Source: an uncultured Prochlorococcus sp. (GTDB taxonomy: Bacteria > Cyanobacteriota > Cyanobacteriia > PCC-6307 > Cyanobiaceae). From it: DNA of 45,755 bases. Positions 1 to 8,204 of the stretch are shown here, piece by piece; within the stretch, counting starts at the first letter, position 1, and every line of letters starts with the position of its first letter. Location: the NCBI GenBank assembly GCA_902622705.1, contig CACNQT010000007.1, positions 1-45,755 of the forward strand. The letters run 5' to 3'. Position numbers and translations under genes: made by a program. The notes beneath the pieces are model-generated. The model was given only the letters and a program-made list of their open reading frames with translations, did not search any database and was not told the origin of the DNA.

Positions 1-351
1 ACAAATGGAATAATTTCAAATTACGCACAAATGGAAAAAAGGAGATTAGTGCATAAATTGGGAGTTATTTATGAAACCTCTCCCAAACTTATGAAATTGA
101 TTCCGATAATAATTAAAAAAATAGTTGAAGAGACAAAAGATGCGTCTTTTGATAGATGTCATTTCACAGATTTCGGCGACTTCAGTCTTAATTTCGAACT
201 TGTTTATTACATCCCAACAAATAATTATCTCGCTGCAATGGAAGCGCAACAATCTATAAATTTAAGAATTATTGAGGAGTTTGCGGTTAATAATATAGAG
301 TTTGCATTCCCAACACAAACCTTAAATATTGAAAGTAACAAAGCCAAATGA
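1..351 (+). CDS. MscS-family mechanosensitive channel, 3' end only
   Basis: The reading frame is open from base 1 and enters the window mid-gene, so only the last 116 residues are seen. The first residues read NGIISNYAQMEKRR, followed by a short alpha/beta stretch, which resembles the beta-domain and cytoplasmic vestibule of small-conductance mechanosensitive channels, where a 'PN..I.N' strand precedes a conserved basic segment. Such channels sit in the inner membrane and release solutes on hypo-osmotic shock. The ATG at 31 is internal and should not be taken as the start. The tail overlaps the convergent SDR gene by 30 bases. The pore helices lie outside the window, so the assignment depends on the C-terminal part alone. 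Confidence 0.7.
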   Translation, partial: TNGIISNYAQMEKRRLVHKLGVIYETSPKLMKLIPIIIKKIVEETKDASFDRCHFTDFGDFSLNFELVYYIPTNNYLAAMEAQQSINLRIIEEFAVNNIEFAFPTQTLNIESNKAK

Positions 352-1323
352 TCTGCAAATCTCTTCACTTAAAATCCAGAGTTTTGAAGCCAACTCAGAA
401 TTATTTGCCTCATCACTAACCTTACTTTCAACTAATTTATGTTTTTTAAAAGATATAAGTTTATTACTTAAATGAACGTAGCCAATATTATTAAAATTTG
501 AATCAAAAACAATTTCAGAAAGTATCTTACCAGCATTTTCTATACTTTCAGATATCCCAAAAATATTTTTTGCAACTTTAGAAAATATCAAATAGCCAAA
601 GAAATTAAAACGCTTACTATATCTAAAAAAACCTGAATCATCATTTGGTATAACGAGACCAGGAGCCCAAGTAATTACAGAAATTTTACTAGATGAAAAT
701 TTTAATTTTTTTGCAAGTTCTTTAGCGAACAAAATATTACATAACTTACTATTTTTATATGATTCATCAGCATTAAAATTTAAAAATTGACAAGTAACTT
801 TTTTTCTAAAATCAACTAGATTGTTAAGCCCTGCTTTCTTTCCTATATTTCCACCTGAGCTATTGGGATCGTGTACATCTGATGATGTAATAATGATTCT
901 AGATTCTTCATTATCACTAACTAAATCTTTTAAGATGTTCAGCAAGTAAAAATGTGCAAGATGATTAACTGCAAAAGTTAATTCTACCCCTTGTTTTGAT
1001 ACTTTAGGGTAAAAAGAACCCGTATATTGCAATCCTGCATTTAAAATAATAACGTCTAAGAAAATCTTTTTATTAACTAAGTAATTCTTAATTTTTTCAA
1101 TATTCTCAAGATTTGAAAGATCACAATTTTCAATAATATTTAAATATTTACTGAGGTAATTTTTATCAAAATATTTCTGAATTGTTTTGAGGAATTCATT
1201 CTTTCTTAATTCAGATTTTATTACAACGTATAAATTATTTTTCGTCTTCAGTAAATTAATGATAGCGAAAAGGCCTATACCTGAATTACCTCCAGTAATT
1301 AAAATATTTTTTTTTTTAATCAT
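322..1323 (-). CDS. Short-chain dehydrogenase, protochlorophyllide-reductase-like
   Basis: This 333-residue protein is an NAD(P)-dependent short-chain dehydrogenase. The nucleotide-binding motif TGGNSGIG is at residues 10-17, LNAG at 94-97, catalytic serines near 147-148 and the YKNSK catalytic Tyr/Lys pair at 189-193. The length and the 'NHLAHFYL' segment after LNAG place it near the light-dependent protochlorophyllide reductase and retinol dehydrogenase branch rather than the short FabG type. Its substrate is unknown; it is probably a paralogue and not the main chlorophyll reductase. It is divergent from the lycopene cyclase across a 225-base AT-rich gap that should hold both promoters, and its 3' end overlaps the channel gene. 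Confidence 0.75.
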   Translation of the reverse strand: MIKKKNILITGGNSGIGLFAIINLLKTKNNLYVVIKSELRKNEFLKTIQKYFDKNYLSKYLNIIENCDLSNLENIEKIKNYLVNKKIFLDVIILNAGLQYTGSFYPKVSKQGVELTFAVNHLAHFYLLNILKDLVSDNEESRIIITSSDVHDPNSSGGNIGKKAGLNNLVDFRKKVTCQFLNFNADESYKNSKLCNILFAKELAKKLKFSSSKISVITWAPGLVIPNDDSGFFRYSKRFNFFGYLIFSKVAKNIFGISESIENAGKILSEIVFDSNFNNIGYVHLSNKLISFKKHKLVESKVSDEANNSELASKLWILSEEICRSFGFVTFNI

Positions 1324-1548
1324 TTAATTTGCTATTTATTTTTTTATCATAAAAAAAATTTTAAGTATTTATTTATTTTGTAATCTTATAAATTATTGTT
1401 AAAACACTGAAAACTTAGTCACTAGTAATTGAGTAATTTGATTATTATTAACCTACTCTCATTTTAAGTATTGGATGAAATATATAATCCTAAGTGTAGA
1501 AGTAATAATTTGTTCCATAAATTTCTTTAATCATAAGATTTATATTTA

Positions 1549-2832
1549 ATGGCAAAAGAAAATATGCCAGATGTTCTTGTTTTGGGTGCAGGGCCTGCAG
1601 GTATGGCAATTGCCTCAGCTTTAGGGAAGGAAAAATTAGATGTTGAAGTACTTTCTCCAAATGGACCAGATGAACCTTGGCCAAACACATATGGCATATG
1701 GGGGGAAGAAGTTGATCAACTCGGACTTCAGGATTTACTTGAATATAGATGGAAGAATACTGTAAGTTTTTTTGGGCATGGCGCTTTAGAAGAGCAGGAC
1801 GACGAGAATAAAGCCACGGAACATTCACTAGATTATGGATTATTTGATAAGAAGAAACTCCACAATTATTGGTTTAATGAATGCAATAAGTCATTTATTA
1901 AATGGCATCAAGGCTTTGCAAACAAAATAAATTTTGAAAAATACAAAAGTACAGTAACTACGAAAGATGGCCAGACTTACTCTGCAAGATTAGTAGTAGA
2001 TGCAACAGGATATGATCCTGTTTTTCTTAAATTAAAATCGTGTGGCCCCTTAGCAGTCCAAACTTGTTATGGGATAGTAGGTAATTTTAGTAAACCTCCA
2101 CTTAAGAAAGGGCAGTTTGTATTAATGGACTATAGAAATGACCATCTTAACGATGAGCAAAAAAAAGAACCGCCAACTTTTCTTTATGCAATGGATATGG
2201 GGGATGGGAAATATTTTCTTGAAGAGACTTCTCTTGGTTTAGTAAATCCTCTAACAATGGAAAATTTAAAAGAGAGACTAGAGAAGAGGCTTTCTTATAG
2301 AAATATATCAATCACAAGCATGCAACATGAAGAGCTTGGCTTATTTCTCCCTATGAATATGCCAATCCCAGATTTCAAACAACAAATACTTGGATATGGT
2401 GGTGCTGCTTCAATGGTACATCCTGCATCTGGATACTTAATTGGTAATGTTTTAAGAAGAGCCCCACTTGTTGCAAAGGCAGTATCAGAAGCAATTAAAA
2501 ACAAAAATCTTAGTTCATATCATATTGCTAGAAAAGGTTGGGAAACTTTATGGTCAAAAGAATTAATTAGAAAGAAATCACTTTACCAATTTGGATTAGA
2601 AAAACTCATGAGGTTTGACGAAAAATTATTAAGAGAATTCTTTGGCAGTTTTTTCCAACTACCTAAAAATCAATGGTATGGTTTTCTAACTGATACTCTT
2701 TCCTTAAGAGAGATTGTATATGCAATGTGTATTATGTTTGTAAAGGCTCCATGGAGTGTAAAGAAGGGTTTGATGATAATGCATGGTAGAGAATTTAAAA
2801 TGTTACTTAGGATAATATTTCCAAATACATAA
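1549..2832 (+). CDS. crtL-e: Lycopene cyclase, probably the epsilon/beta type (CrtL-e)
   Basis: This 427-residue flavoprotein cyclises the ends of lycopene in carotenoid synthesis at the membrane. The dinucleotide-binding motif GAGPAG is at residues 13-18, followed by the cyclase hallmark region with EPWPNTYGIW, and a later GYGGAASMVHPASGY segment typical of CrtL proteins. Prochlorococcus has two such genes, one beta-cyclase and one making both epsilon and beta rings, as needed for alpha-carotene. I assign the epsilon type mainly from the neighbourhood, a few genes from pcb, as I recall it in strain MED4; the sequence alone does not fix ring specificity. ATG at 1549 is used; ATG at 1564 would also keep the Rossmann motif. 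An SDR gene follows after 7 bases. Confidence 0.85.
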   Translation: MAKENMPDVLVLGAGPAGMAIASALGKEKLDVEVLSPNGPDEPWPNTYGIWGEEVDQLGLQDLLEYRWKNTVSFFGHGALEEQDDENKATEHSLDYGLFDKKKLHNYWFNECNKSFIKWHQGFANKINFEKYKSTVTTKDGQTYSARLVVDATGYDPVFLKLKSCGPLAVQTCYGIVGNFSKPPLKKGQFVLMDYRNDHLNDEQKKEPPTFLYAMDMGDGKYFLEETSLGLVNPLTMENLKERLEKRLSYRNISITSMQHEELGLFLPMNMPIPDFKQQILGYGGAASMVHPASGYLIGNVLRRAPLVAKAVSEAIKNKNLSSYHIARKGWETLWSKELIRKKSLYQFGLEKLMRFDEKLLREFFGSFFQLPKNQWYGFLTDTLSLREIVYAMCIMFVKAPWSVKKGLMIMHGREFKMLLRIIFPNT

Positions 2833-2839
2833 TCTAAAA

Positions 2840-3547
2840 ATGAGAACTATACTGATAAGTGGAGCCAATAGAGGTATTGGATTAAACATTGCTCATAAAG
2901 AATTAAAAGAGGGCAATAGAATTAGTGTTGGCATAAGAGATTTAGAATCATTAAAAGGAAGTGCTATTGATCCAAAAAAATGGCCCGAAGGTAGAATTAT
3001 AATTAACCACTATGATGCATTAAAAAACATTACAGCAGAAAGTTGGATAAAAAAAACCGTAGATGAATTTGGAGGATTTGATTCATTAATAAATTGTTCT
3101 GGAGTATTATCAAAAGTTCCTTTTCTATTCAAAGATGGAGATGAAGAAGATATTTTAAATACATTAAATATAAACTTTTTAGCAATATGGAATTTGTGTA
3201 GGCTCTCTTGGGAAAATTTATGTGCCTCAGGCAGAGGAAGAATTATTGTTTTAGTTTCAATGAGTGGGAAAAGATCTAAAGGGGATTTAGCCGCTTATTC
3301 TTCTTCAAAGTTTGCTTTGATGGGATTATGCCAAACAATGAAAAATAAAGGTTGGGATAAAAATATAAGGGTTTCAGCAATTTGCCCAAGTTGGGTTAAT
3401 ACAGAAATGGCCCAAAATATCTCTTCCCTAGACAAATCAAGCATGACGCAACCTGAAGATATTGCTGAAATATGCTCAACTATCCTAAAGTTACCTACCC
3501 AATCAGTCCCATTTGAAATTTCCTTAAATTGTAATTATGAAATTTAA
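2840..3547 (+). CDS. Short-chain dehydrogenase/reductase
   Basis: This 235-residue classical SDR has the cofactor motif GANRGIG at residues 8-14, NCSG at 85-88 in place of the usual NNAG, catalytic serine at about 140-142, and YSSSK at 153-157, so all catalytic positions appear intact. The basic residue after the glycine motif is compatible with NADP(H). The substrate cannot be read from sequence. It begins 7 bases after the lycopene cyclase stop on the same strand, so the two are probably co-transcribed; a link to carotenoid or other lipid chemistry is only inference from that position. The last 4 bases overlap the convergent downstream gene. Confidence 0.85.
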   Translation: MRTILISGANRGIGLNIAHKELKEGNRISVGIRDLESLKGSAIDPKKWPEGRIIINHYDALKNITAESWIKKTVDEFGGFDSLINCSGVLSKVPFLFKDGDEEDILNTLNINFLAIWNLCRLSWENLCASGRGRIIVLVSMSGKRSKGDLAAYSSSKFALMGLCQTMKNKGWDKNIRVSAICPSWVNTEMAQNISSLDKSSMTQPEDIAEICSTILKLPTQSVPFEISLNCNYEI

Positions 3548-4086
3548 CCTAAATTAAAAGTTAAGTAAGACATTGAGATCATTGCAATGGCTATAAATAA
3601 ACCTTTTATTCGATTAGTTAACAATGAAAAAAGGGATAAATCTTCAGAAAAATATCCACCAAAACTACCTGTAATAAATATTACAACCATTGGTAAAGAT
3701 GCTATTCCAAAAGAATAAGATATAGCTTTTACAAGTCCAAAATTTAAAAAATTCAAGATGAAGGAACTAAATGAAAATAATAAAAAAGATGCAAATAGAG
3801 CAATGGAAACTTCAGCATCCAAAGTGTGAGGTAAACTTCCTTTTAATTCAAATTGCTTTTTGCATTCTCTAATTTGTCTTTTAGAAAGGTTTAAATAGCC
3901 AGTCTCAGGAATTCTTTGCGACTTATATTTTCTTAATAATCTTGCTTCAAGAGTTTCTGGCTCCCTCGTCATAATTGATGTTAATAATTCATCTGGGTTT
4001 AATTTCTTAATTTTCTTTTCAAGATTTTCCGTTTTCCCAATTCTATAAAGGTCTCCAACTCTAATAAGGTAAACATATCCCGACAT
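3544..4086 (-). CDS. MUG113/T5orf172 (GIY-YIG-like) domain membrane protein
   Basis: The first 70 residues look like a GIY-YIG-superfamily domain of the MUG113/T5orf172 type: GYVYLIR at 3-9, YRIGKT at 14-19, an E-R-rich helix around 44-58 and GYLNLS at 63-68, where family members usually have a GEWF-like motif. After a charged linker come three hydrophobic segments at about 92-114, 122-142 and 160-178, so the rest is membrane-embedded. Classic members of the superfamily are endonucleases, but activity is unproven here and the final motif is divergent. The protein is 180 residues, starts at ATG and is convergent with the upstream SDR, overlapping by 4 bases. The function is unknown. Confidence 0.6.
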   Translation of the reverse strand: MSGYVYLIRVGDLYRIGKTENLEKKIKKLNPDELLTSIMTREPETLEARLLRKYKSQRIPETGYLNLSKRQIRECKKQFELKGSLPHTLDAEVSIALFASFLLFSFSSFILNFLNFGLVKAISYSFGIASLPMVVIFITGSFGGYFSEDLSLFSLLTNRIKGLFIAIAMISMSYLTFNLG

Positions 4087-4160
4087 TTGCGTTGTAAAAT
4101 TGATACTGTTCCTATTTAAATAATACTAAAGGAATCAAGGAAATTAAAAGTTTTTACAAA

Positions 4161-4820
4161 ATGACAAACGATATTTTATATTCCTTTCGAAGATGTCCGT
4201 ATGCAATTCGTGCTAGATGGGCCCTATTAATTTGTGAAATAAAAGTAGAGATAAGAGAAATTGATCTAAAAAATAAACCTCTAGATTTTCTTAATCAATC
4301 AAAGACAAAAACAGTTCCAATACTTATTAAAAAAGATAATGAAGTTATTGAAGAAAGTCTTGAAATCATCCTCTGGGCACTCTCAGAGTCAAAAAAAGAA
4401 AACATTAAATTAATTTATTTACCTGATAACAAAAAGGAAGATATTTTTGAAATTATTAATGAAAACGATAACGAATTCAAATATCATCTAGATCGATTTA
4501 AATATTCCACAAGATATCACAATAGTAATGAAGAATTTCATTTCACAAATGCGATTAAATTTATCAAGAGGTGGAACCAACTACTTTCAGAAAACAAATA
4601 CTTTTTTGGAGATAACCAAACAATTGCTGATTGGTCTATTTGGCCTTTCGTAAGACAATTTAGAATCGCTTGTGAAAGTCAAAAAAGAACAAATTATTTT
4701 GAGCCCTCAATAAAAAACTGGTTAGATTCGTTTGAGAAAAATAGAAAATTTAAATCCTTAATGTATAAATACGAATTATGGGGACCATATTCTAGAAAGA
4801 ATTATTTTCCATCAGATTAA
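4161..4820 (+). CDS. Glutathione S-transferase-like protein
   Basis: This 219-residue protein has an N-terminal thioredoxin-fold GST domain: the redox or glutathione-binding motif CPYA at residues 12-15 and the conserved cis-proline segment KTVPILI around 49-55, followed by EESLEI, the usual Glu-Ser glutathione contact. The C-terminal half is helical, with the 'TIADWSIWPFV' stretch matching the GST N-capping box region. The CPYA motif resembles glutaredoxin-2 and omega-like GSTs with an active cysteine rather than tyrosine or serine. Its substrate is unknown; stress detoxification or deglutathionylation is a family-level guess. It is divergent from the MUG113-like gene and overlaps the next convergent gene by 4 bases. 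Confidence 0.8.
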   Translation: MTNDILYSFRRCPYAIRARWALLICEIKVEIREIDLKNKPLDFLNQSKTKTVPILIKKDNEVIEESLEIILWALSESKKENIKLIYLPDNKKEDIFEIINENDNEFKYHLDRFKYSTRYHNSNEEFHFTNAIKFIKRWNQLLSENKYFFGDNQTIADWSIWPFVRQFRIACESQKRTNYFEPSIKNWLDSFEKNRKFKSLMYKYELWGPYSRKNYFPSD

Positions 4821-5074
4821 CTTTCTAACAACTTCCTTTTCTCAATTATTCTTGCTAACTCCAAAAAATAACCTGCAGTCCTAAATTTTCCAATATTTTT
4901 TTCCTTAAAATCAAGATCACTTCTGATTTCTGCAGTCTCCGCCATAAGCAAATCTAAATCATTTGATCCAAGACTATACAATTCACCAAGTTCTATTTCC
5001 CTTCCGAGTAAATGACTTCTAAACCACTTACCTTTGTTTTCTTGAGGTGGAATATCGTAGGAAGTAAATGACAT
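4817..5074 (-). CDS. Small conserved protein of unknown function
   Basis: This 85-residue protein is rich in charged residues, with a Glu/Leu-rich centre (ELGELYSLGSNDLDLLMAE) that looks helical and no membrane segment or signal peptide. I do not recognise a named domain; I believe similar short proteins occur in other marine picocyanobacteria, from memory only. It starts at ATG, lies about 36 bases downstream of the gltS stop... on the opposite order: gltS on the same strand ends upstream of nothing here, and this gene is the next one leftward after gltS, so it may share the gltS transcript. It overlaps the convergent GST-like gene by 4 bases. Confidence 0.55.
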   Translation of the reverse strand: MSFTSYDIPPQENKGKWFRSHLLGREIELGELYSLGSNDLDLLMAETAEIRSDLDFKEKNIGKFRTAGYFLELARIIEKRKLLES

Positions 5075-5110
5075 TAAGATAAAATTAAATCTAAAACCAT
5101 TCTAGGATTT

Positions 5111-6499
5111 TTATTGAAACTTTTTAATCTCTACTTTATTAAGAATCAATGCAACAATAAGAATTGCGAATGTAATTAGGGCACAAATTTCTGTCCAATA
5201 ATCTAACCCAATTTTGGAAATCATTAATGGGGCAAGAACTGTGAACAGTCCCCCAGAAAGAATTAACTGAGCGAAAAGCTGTTTTGACGTGAAAATTGGT
5301 AAAGTCTTAGAAATATTTTTAGGATCTGCAAGCCTTAAGAGAAGTAATCCAGAAGCTACTACACCTGTAGAATTTCCAAACTCTATCAAACTTTTTTCAA
5401 ACCAATAATCATCAAAAATAAAATATGCAAAATAAGCAATACATAGTAAATTCCAAAATAAACCGAAAATAGTAAATACTAAAATAAGTATCCAATTATC
5501 AAAAACAACTGCAATATCTAAACTCGCCATAGCTGTAAAAATCAATAAGTCTGTAGATAAAATACCAATCTCTCTTTGCAGAATATTTGAAATAAATTCT
5601 GTATTTTTGGTTTTCTCTAAAATATATCTAATTAGGAGCGAACCTATAAGGATAAAAGGGAATACTGGTAGTGAAAAAATAATTTCCTTCGAAAAATCAC
5701 CAAAAGAACTTGAAATATACCTTAAAAATTTAAGTAGCAAAACACCAAAAGAAATTGCCAAACCGGAGAATCCAAGATTTATTATAAAAATTCTTAAATC
5801 TGCAAAAATCCCTATCTTCTTTTTTTCCTTTAGAATTTCTTTCTGTTCAAGAATTTCATCAGTATCTGAAAGACCTAAAGTTCTACCAAGGAAAATAAAC
5901 ATGCTGCCCAATATTGAAGAGGATAAAAGACCCATAGTTGCCATAGCCAAACCAAGATCTAAACCATTTGGGAAACCTAGTTTATTAAAACTTTCACCGA
6001 TTATTGATGCAGCTCCATGACCTCCTTCAAAACCGACCTCTATTAAACATCCCATTAAAGGATTTGCATCAATAGATGGTGGCAGAAAATATTTAACAAC
6101 AAGACCGCCAACAAAAAATTGTCCGAAGCCTAGTGAAAGAGCTAACAGAAATTGATTAAAAATTGGTTTAACTAAACCATTTATATTAGGTATAGGTCTT
6201 CCCATCATCAAAGTTGCGAAGACTAATGATAAAAGAGGAGTAGGAAAATAACTCCAAACATTAATTGTTTCTTTTGGCAAAAAGTGTATTGCTCCAAATG
6301 GGCCTATCGATATACCTAAAATTCCTGATATAACTGCTATCGGCAATCCAAATCTCTCAAGTTGAACAGCAAGTTTAAATTTCCTTCCAAAAATCAACAA
6401 AAAAAATATAATTAATAATCCAAAAAAACTTATTAAAAGGGAATTTGAAAAAATATCATTATTCTGTAGAGAAAAAATATTCAATGATTTCAAAAACAT
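5111..6499 (-). CDS. gltS: Sodium:glutamate symporter, GltS family
   Basis: This 462-residue integral membrane protein has about ten to twelve hydrophobic segments arranged as two related halves. The glycine-rich loop GFEGGHGAASIIGESF in the first half and EFGNSTGVVASGLLLLRLADP in shortened form in the second half are the re-entrant loops expected in the ESS (glutamate:Na+ symporter) family. It should import glutamate, or a similar dicarboxylic amino acid, across the plasma membrane with sodium. It is longer than the roughly 400-residue E. coli GltS, mainly at the N-terminus and in a charged loop near residues 215-235. Start is ATG. It is separated from the upstream pcb gene by a strong hairpin terminator, so it is likely transcribed separately. 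Confidence 0.85.
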   Translation of the reverse strand: MFLKSLNIFSLQNNDIFSNSLLISFFGLLIIFFLLIFGRKFKLAVQLERFGLPIAVISGILGISIGPFGAIHFLPKETINVWSYFPTPLLSLVFATLMMGRPIPNINGLVKPIFNQFLLALSLGFGQFFVGGLVVKYFLPPSIDANPLMGCLIEVGFEGGHGAASIIGESFNKLGFPNGLDLGLAMATMGLLSSSILGSMFIFLGRTLGLSDTDEILEQKEILKEKKKIGIFADLRIFIINLGFSGLAISFGVLLLKFLRYISSSFGDFSKEIIFSLPVFPFILIGSLLIRYILEKTKNTEFISNILQREIGILSTDLLIFTAMASLDIAVVFDNWILILVFTIFGLFWNLLCIAYFAYFIFDDYWFEKSLIEFGNSTGVVASGLLLLRLADPKNISKTLPIFTSKQLFAQLILSGGLFTVLAPLMISKIGLDYWTEICALITFAILIVALILNKVEIKKFQ

Positions 6500-6542
6500 A
6501 TAATTCTAAATCTAAATTAATAAACAAAATTTTTCAAATAAA

Positions 6543-6569
6543 AAAAGGCTCCGGTTACGGGAGCCTTTT
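6543..6569 (-). terminator. Hairpin terminator downstream of pcb
   Basis: A perfect 10-base-pair inverted repeat, AAAAGGCTCC at 6543-6552 with GGAGCCTTTT at 6560-6569, encloses a 7-base loop. It begins 22 bases beyond the pcb stop codon. On the minus strand the GC-rich stem is followed by a T run, the form of an intrinsic terminator. Such GC-rich stems are rare in this AT-rich sequence. Confidence 0.85.
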
Positions 6570-6591
6570 GATATTAGTAATGAAATTTGAA

Positions 6592-7650
6592 TTAATCTTT
6601 AAGAGTAACTGTTGCACTATCAATATTACTGATAGCATTAGTAACTCTCTTGAAATCAAAGCCTAGTGCTCTTAAAGCATGCCATAGATGACCTTGAATA
6701 AAGAAGAATCCAAAATAGTAATGAACATTAGCTAACCAAGCCCTTGAAGTGTACTCACCATCAGGAAGATCAACAGTATCTACCCAATAAGGAGAAATAC
6801 TAAATTTCAATTCAAGTGGTTCTCCAAAGAATTCAGTTGGATAAACTGTTGTGTTAGCGGCACTCCAGAAGGCTGCAATGATAGCCATCCAGCCTATTCC
6901 AGCTAATGACCATGAGAGAACAGCTTCTGCAGAAAGAAGTCCTTTGCCTTTGAATTTGGTATATTCACCAACTTGCTTAGTAGCAATATGCCAAGCACCA
7001 CCAGTAATCTCTACAAAAGCAAGGAAAGCATGGCCCCCCATTACTTCTTCAAGACTATCAATAGTCAAAAAGTCGGTTTGGTGATTCCAAATTTTGGCCA
7101 AATTTAATTCGTACTCAACCTGTCTTACAGAACCAATAGCCGGATCATAAATTCCATGAACTCTTGCCCATTCGACAAAAGCAATAACTGCGAAACCTAG
7201 AATAATTAGATGGTGACCAAGAATAAATGTCAATTTGTCTGGATTATCCCATTCAATATTGAATTTTCTAGCTCTTGCAACATCAGAATCTTCTAAATTT
7301 CCAGGAAGAAGTAAAGAATGTAAAAGTCCTCCTGCTGCTAAAACCATAGAAGAAACTAAGTGAACTATTGCTATCGCAAGAACAGGTTTAGTGTCTCCCA
7401 TCGCAACGCCATTAGCATCGAACCCTATTCCAAGAGTTGCTAAATGAGGAAGAACGATTAGAGGTTGATGACCCATTGGTACGCTTGGGTCAAATCGTGA
7501 AAGTTCAAAAAGGGTGAAGGCACCCGCCCAGAAAACAATTAATCCTGCATGAGCTACATGAGCAGCAATAAATTTTCCTGAGCGATTTGCTACACCTGAA
7601 TTACCAGCCCACCATCCATAGGTAGTATCTGGATTTCCATAGGTTTGCAT
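6592..7650 (-). CDS. pcb: Divinyl chlorophyll a/b-binding antenna protein Pcb
   Basis: This 352-residue protein is the prochlorophyte light-harvesting antenna, related to IsiA and CP43, which binds divinyl chlorophylls in the thylakoid membrane and feeds a photosystem. It begins [17 protein letters not shown], has six hydrophobic segments and paired histidines suited to chlorophyll ligation (AAHVAHAG near 29-36, [10 protein letters not shown] near 144-153, [20 protein letters not shown] near the C-terminus). It lacks the large lumenal loop of CP43, as expected for Pcb. High-light Prochlorococcus strains have one pcb gene, and this is probably it. It stands alone on its strand, with a long upstream gap and a strong terminator, consistent with a highly expressed single-gene transcript. 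Confidence 0.95.
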   Translation of the reverse strand: MQTYGNPDTTYGWWAGNSGVANRSGKFIAAHVAHAGLIVFWAGAFTLFELSRFDPSVPMGHQPLIVLPHLATLGIGFDANGVAMGDTKPVLAIAIVHLVSSMVLAAGGLLHSLLLPGNLEDSDVARARKFNIEWDNPDKLTFILGHHLIILGFAVIAFVEWARVHGIYDPAIGSVRQVEYELNLAKIWNHQTDFLTIDSLEEVMGGHAFLAFVEITGGAWHIATKQVGEYTKFKGKGLLSAEAVLSWSLAGIGWMAIIAAFWSAANTTVYPTEFFGEPLELKFSISPYWVDTVDLPDGEYTSRAWLANVHYYFGFFFIQGHLWHALRALGFDFKRVTNAISNIDSATVTLKD

Positions 7651-7981
7651 TTAGGAATTGATTAGCTTAAACGTCTTGAGAATACTTTATATTTCACCAA
7701 ACAGTTGAATTCATAACAAAATTGTAAAGGTTAGTAATCCTAGCCTTAAACTGAGCAAAGAAATCCTCCCAAGACAATCGAACAGTAAAGAAGGGAGATT
7801 TAAGAAGAAAAGTTATTCTCAGAGATACGAGTTCAAAAAAGAAAAATCAGTTTTTAAAATTCAAATATTTTTAATAAATTTCTTTTTGCTGACATTAAAT
7901 AATGTTTTGTTTCATAAAAACATAATATTTATTGCCTCATTCCCTAACAATTATTAAAAAGAGGATAAGGTATCTAATACT
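7651..7981. other. 331-base non-coding gap upstream of pcb
   Basis: No gene is seen here. It must hold the pcb promoter and leader (minus strand) and perhaps a promoter for the 58-residue gene at 7982 (plus strand). I could not assign a convincing -35/-10 pair for pcb. An 8-base-pair stem with one G-U pair (AAGGTTAG at 7727-7734 with CTAGCCTT at 7740-7747, loop of 5) lies about 80 bases upstream of the pcb start; it lacks a T run, so it is not a terminator. Two overlapping dyads occur at 7892-7923. Confidence 0.6.
7892..7923. repeat. Two overlapping short inverted repeats
   Basis: ACATTA at 7892-7897 is mirrored by TAATGT at 7900-7905, and ATGTTTT at 7902-7908 by AAAACAT at 7917-7923. The arms share bases, so the two structures are mutually exclusive. 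They lie 59 bases upstream of the small gene at 7982. The DNA is very AT-rich, so chance is a real explanation; an operator or an RNA switch is only a possibility. Confidence 0.35.
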
Positions 7982-8158
7982 ATGACAACTTCTCAAAAAT
8001 CTTCTAGAAAAATTTCACTAGAAATGAAATCTGAAGTTCACTACAAAAAAGCTGCACAATCATACAGAAAATCTCAGCAATATATAAAAATGATTAACTT
8101 GTATCCAACTTTGCAAAATACTCTAATTGATTGTAAGAATGAAAATCTAATTGAATAG
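7982..8158 (+). CDS. Possible 58-residue basic protein, unknown function
   Basis: An open frame from ATG at 7982 to TAG at 8156-8158 gives 58 residues, below the usual gene-calling size. The product is lysine- and serine-rich with a likely helical, basic middle (SEVHYKKAAQSYRKSQQYIK) and no cysteine pair or membrane segment. A purine-rich stretch with AGAGGATAAGG lies about 13-24 bases upstream, farther than an ideal ribosome site. I recognise no family. It is the first gene rightward of the pcb upstream region and may use a promoter inside that gap. Conservation of the frame in related strains would be needed to call it real. Confidence 0.5.
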   Translation: MTTSQKSSRKISLEMKSEVHYKKAAQSYRKSQQYIKMINLYPTLQNTLIDCKNENLIE

Positions 8159-8204
8159 TGATTATATATCCTTTCTAAATTAATCTTCCAACAAGATATT
8201 ATTT

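Noticed and set aside
1490-1828. 112-residue open frame antisense to the lycopene cyclase
   Set aside because: It lies opposite the conserved Rossmann region of crtL-e, and its composition is that of a shadow frame.
5607-6020. 137-residue open frame antisense to gltS
   Set aside because: It is the complement of a well-supported membrane protein gene, with no recognisable domain of its own.
7727-7747. Stem upstream of pcb as a terminator or small RNA end
   Set aside because: The stem has a G-U pair and no T run on either strand, so it is recorded only as a possible structure.
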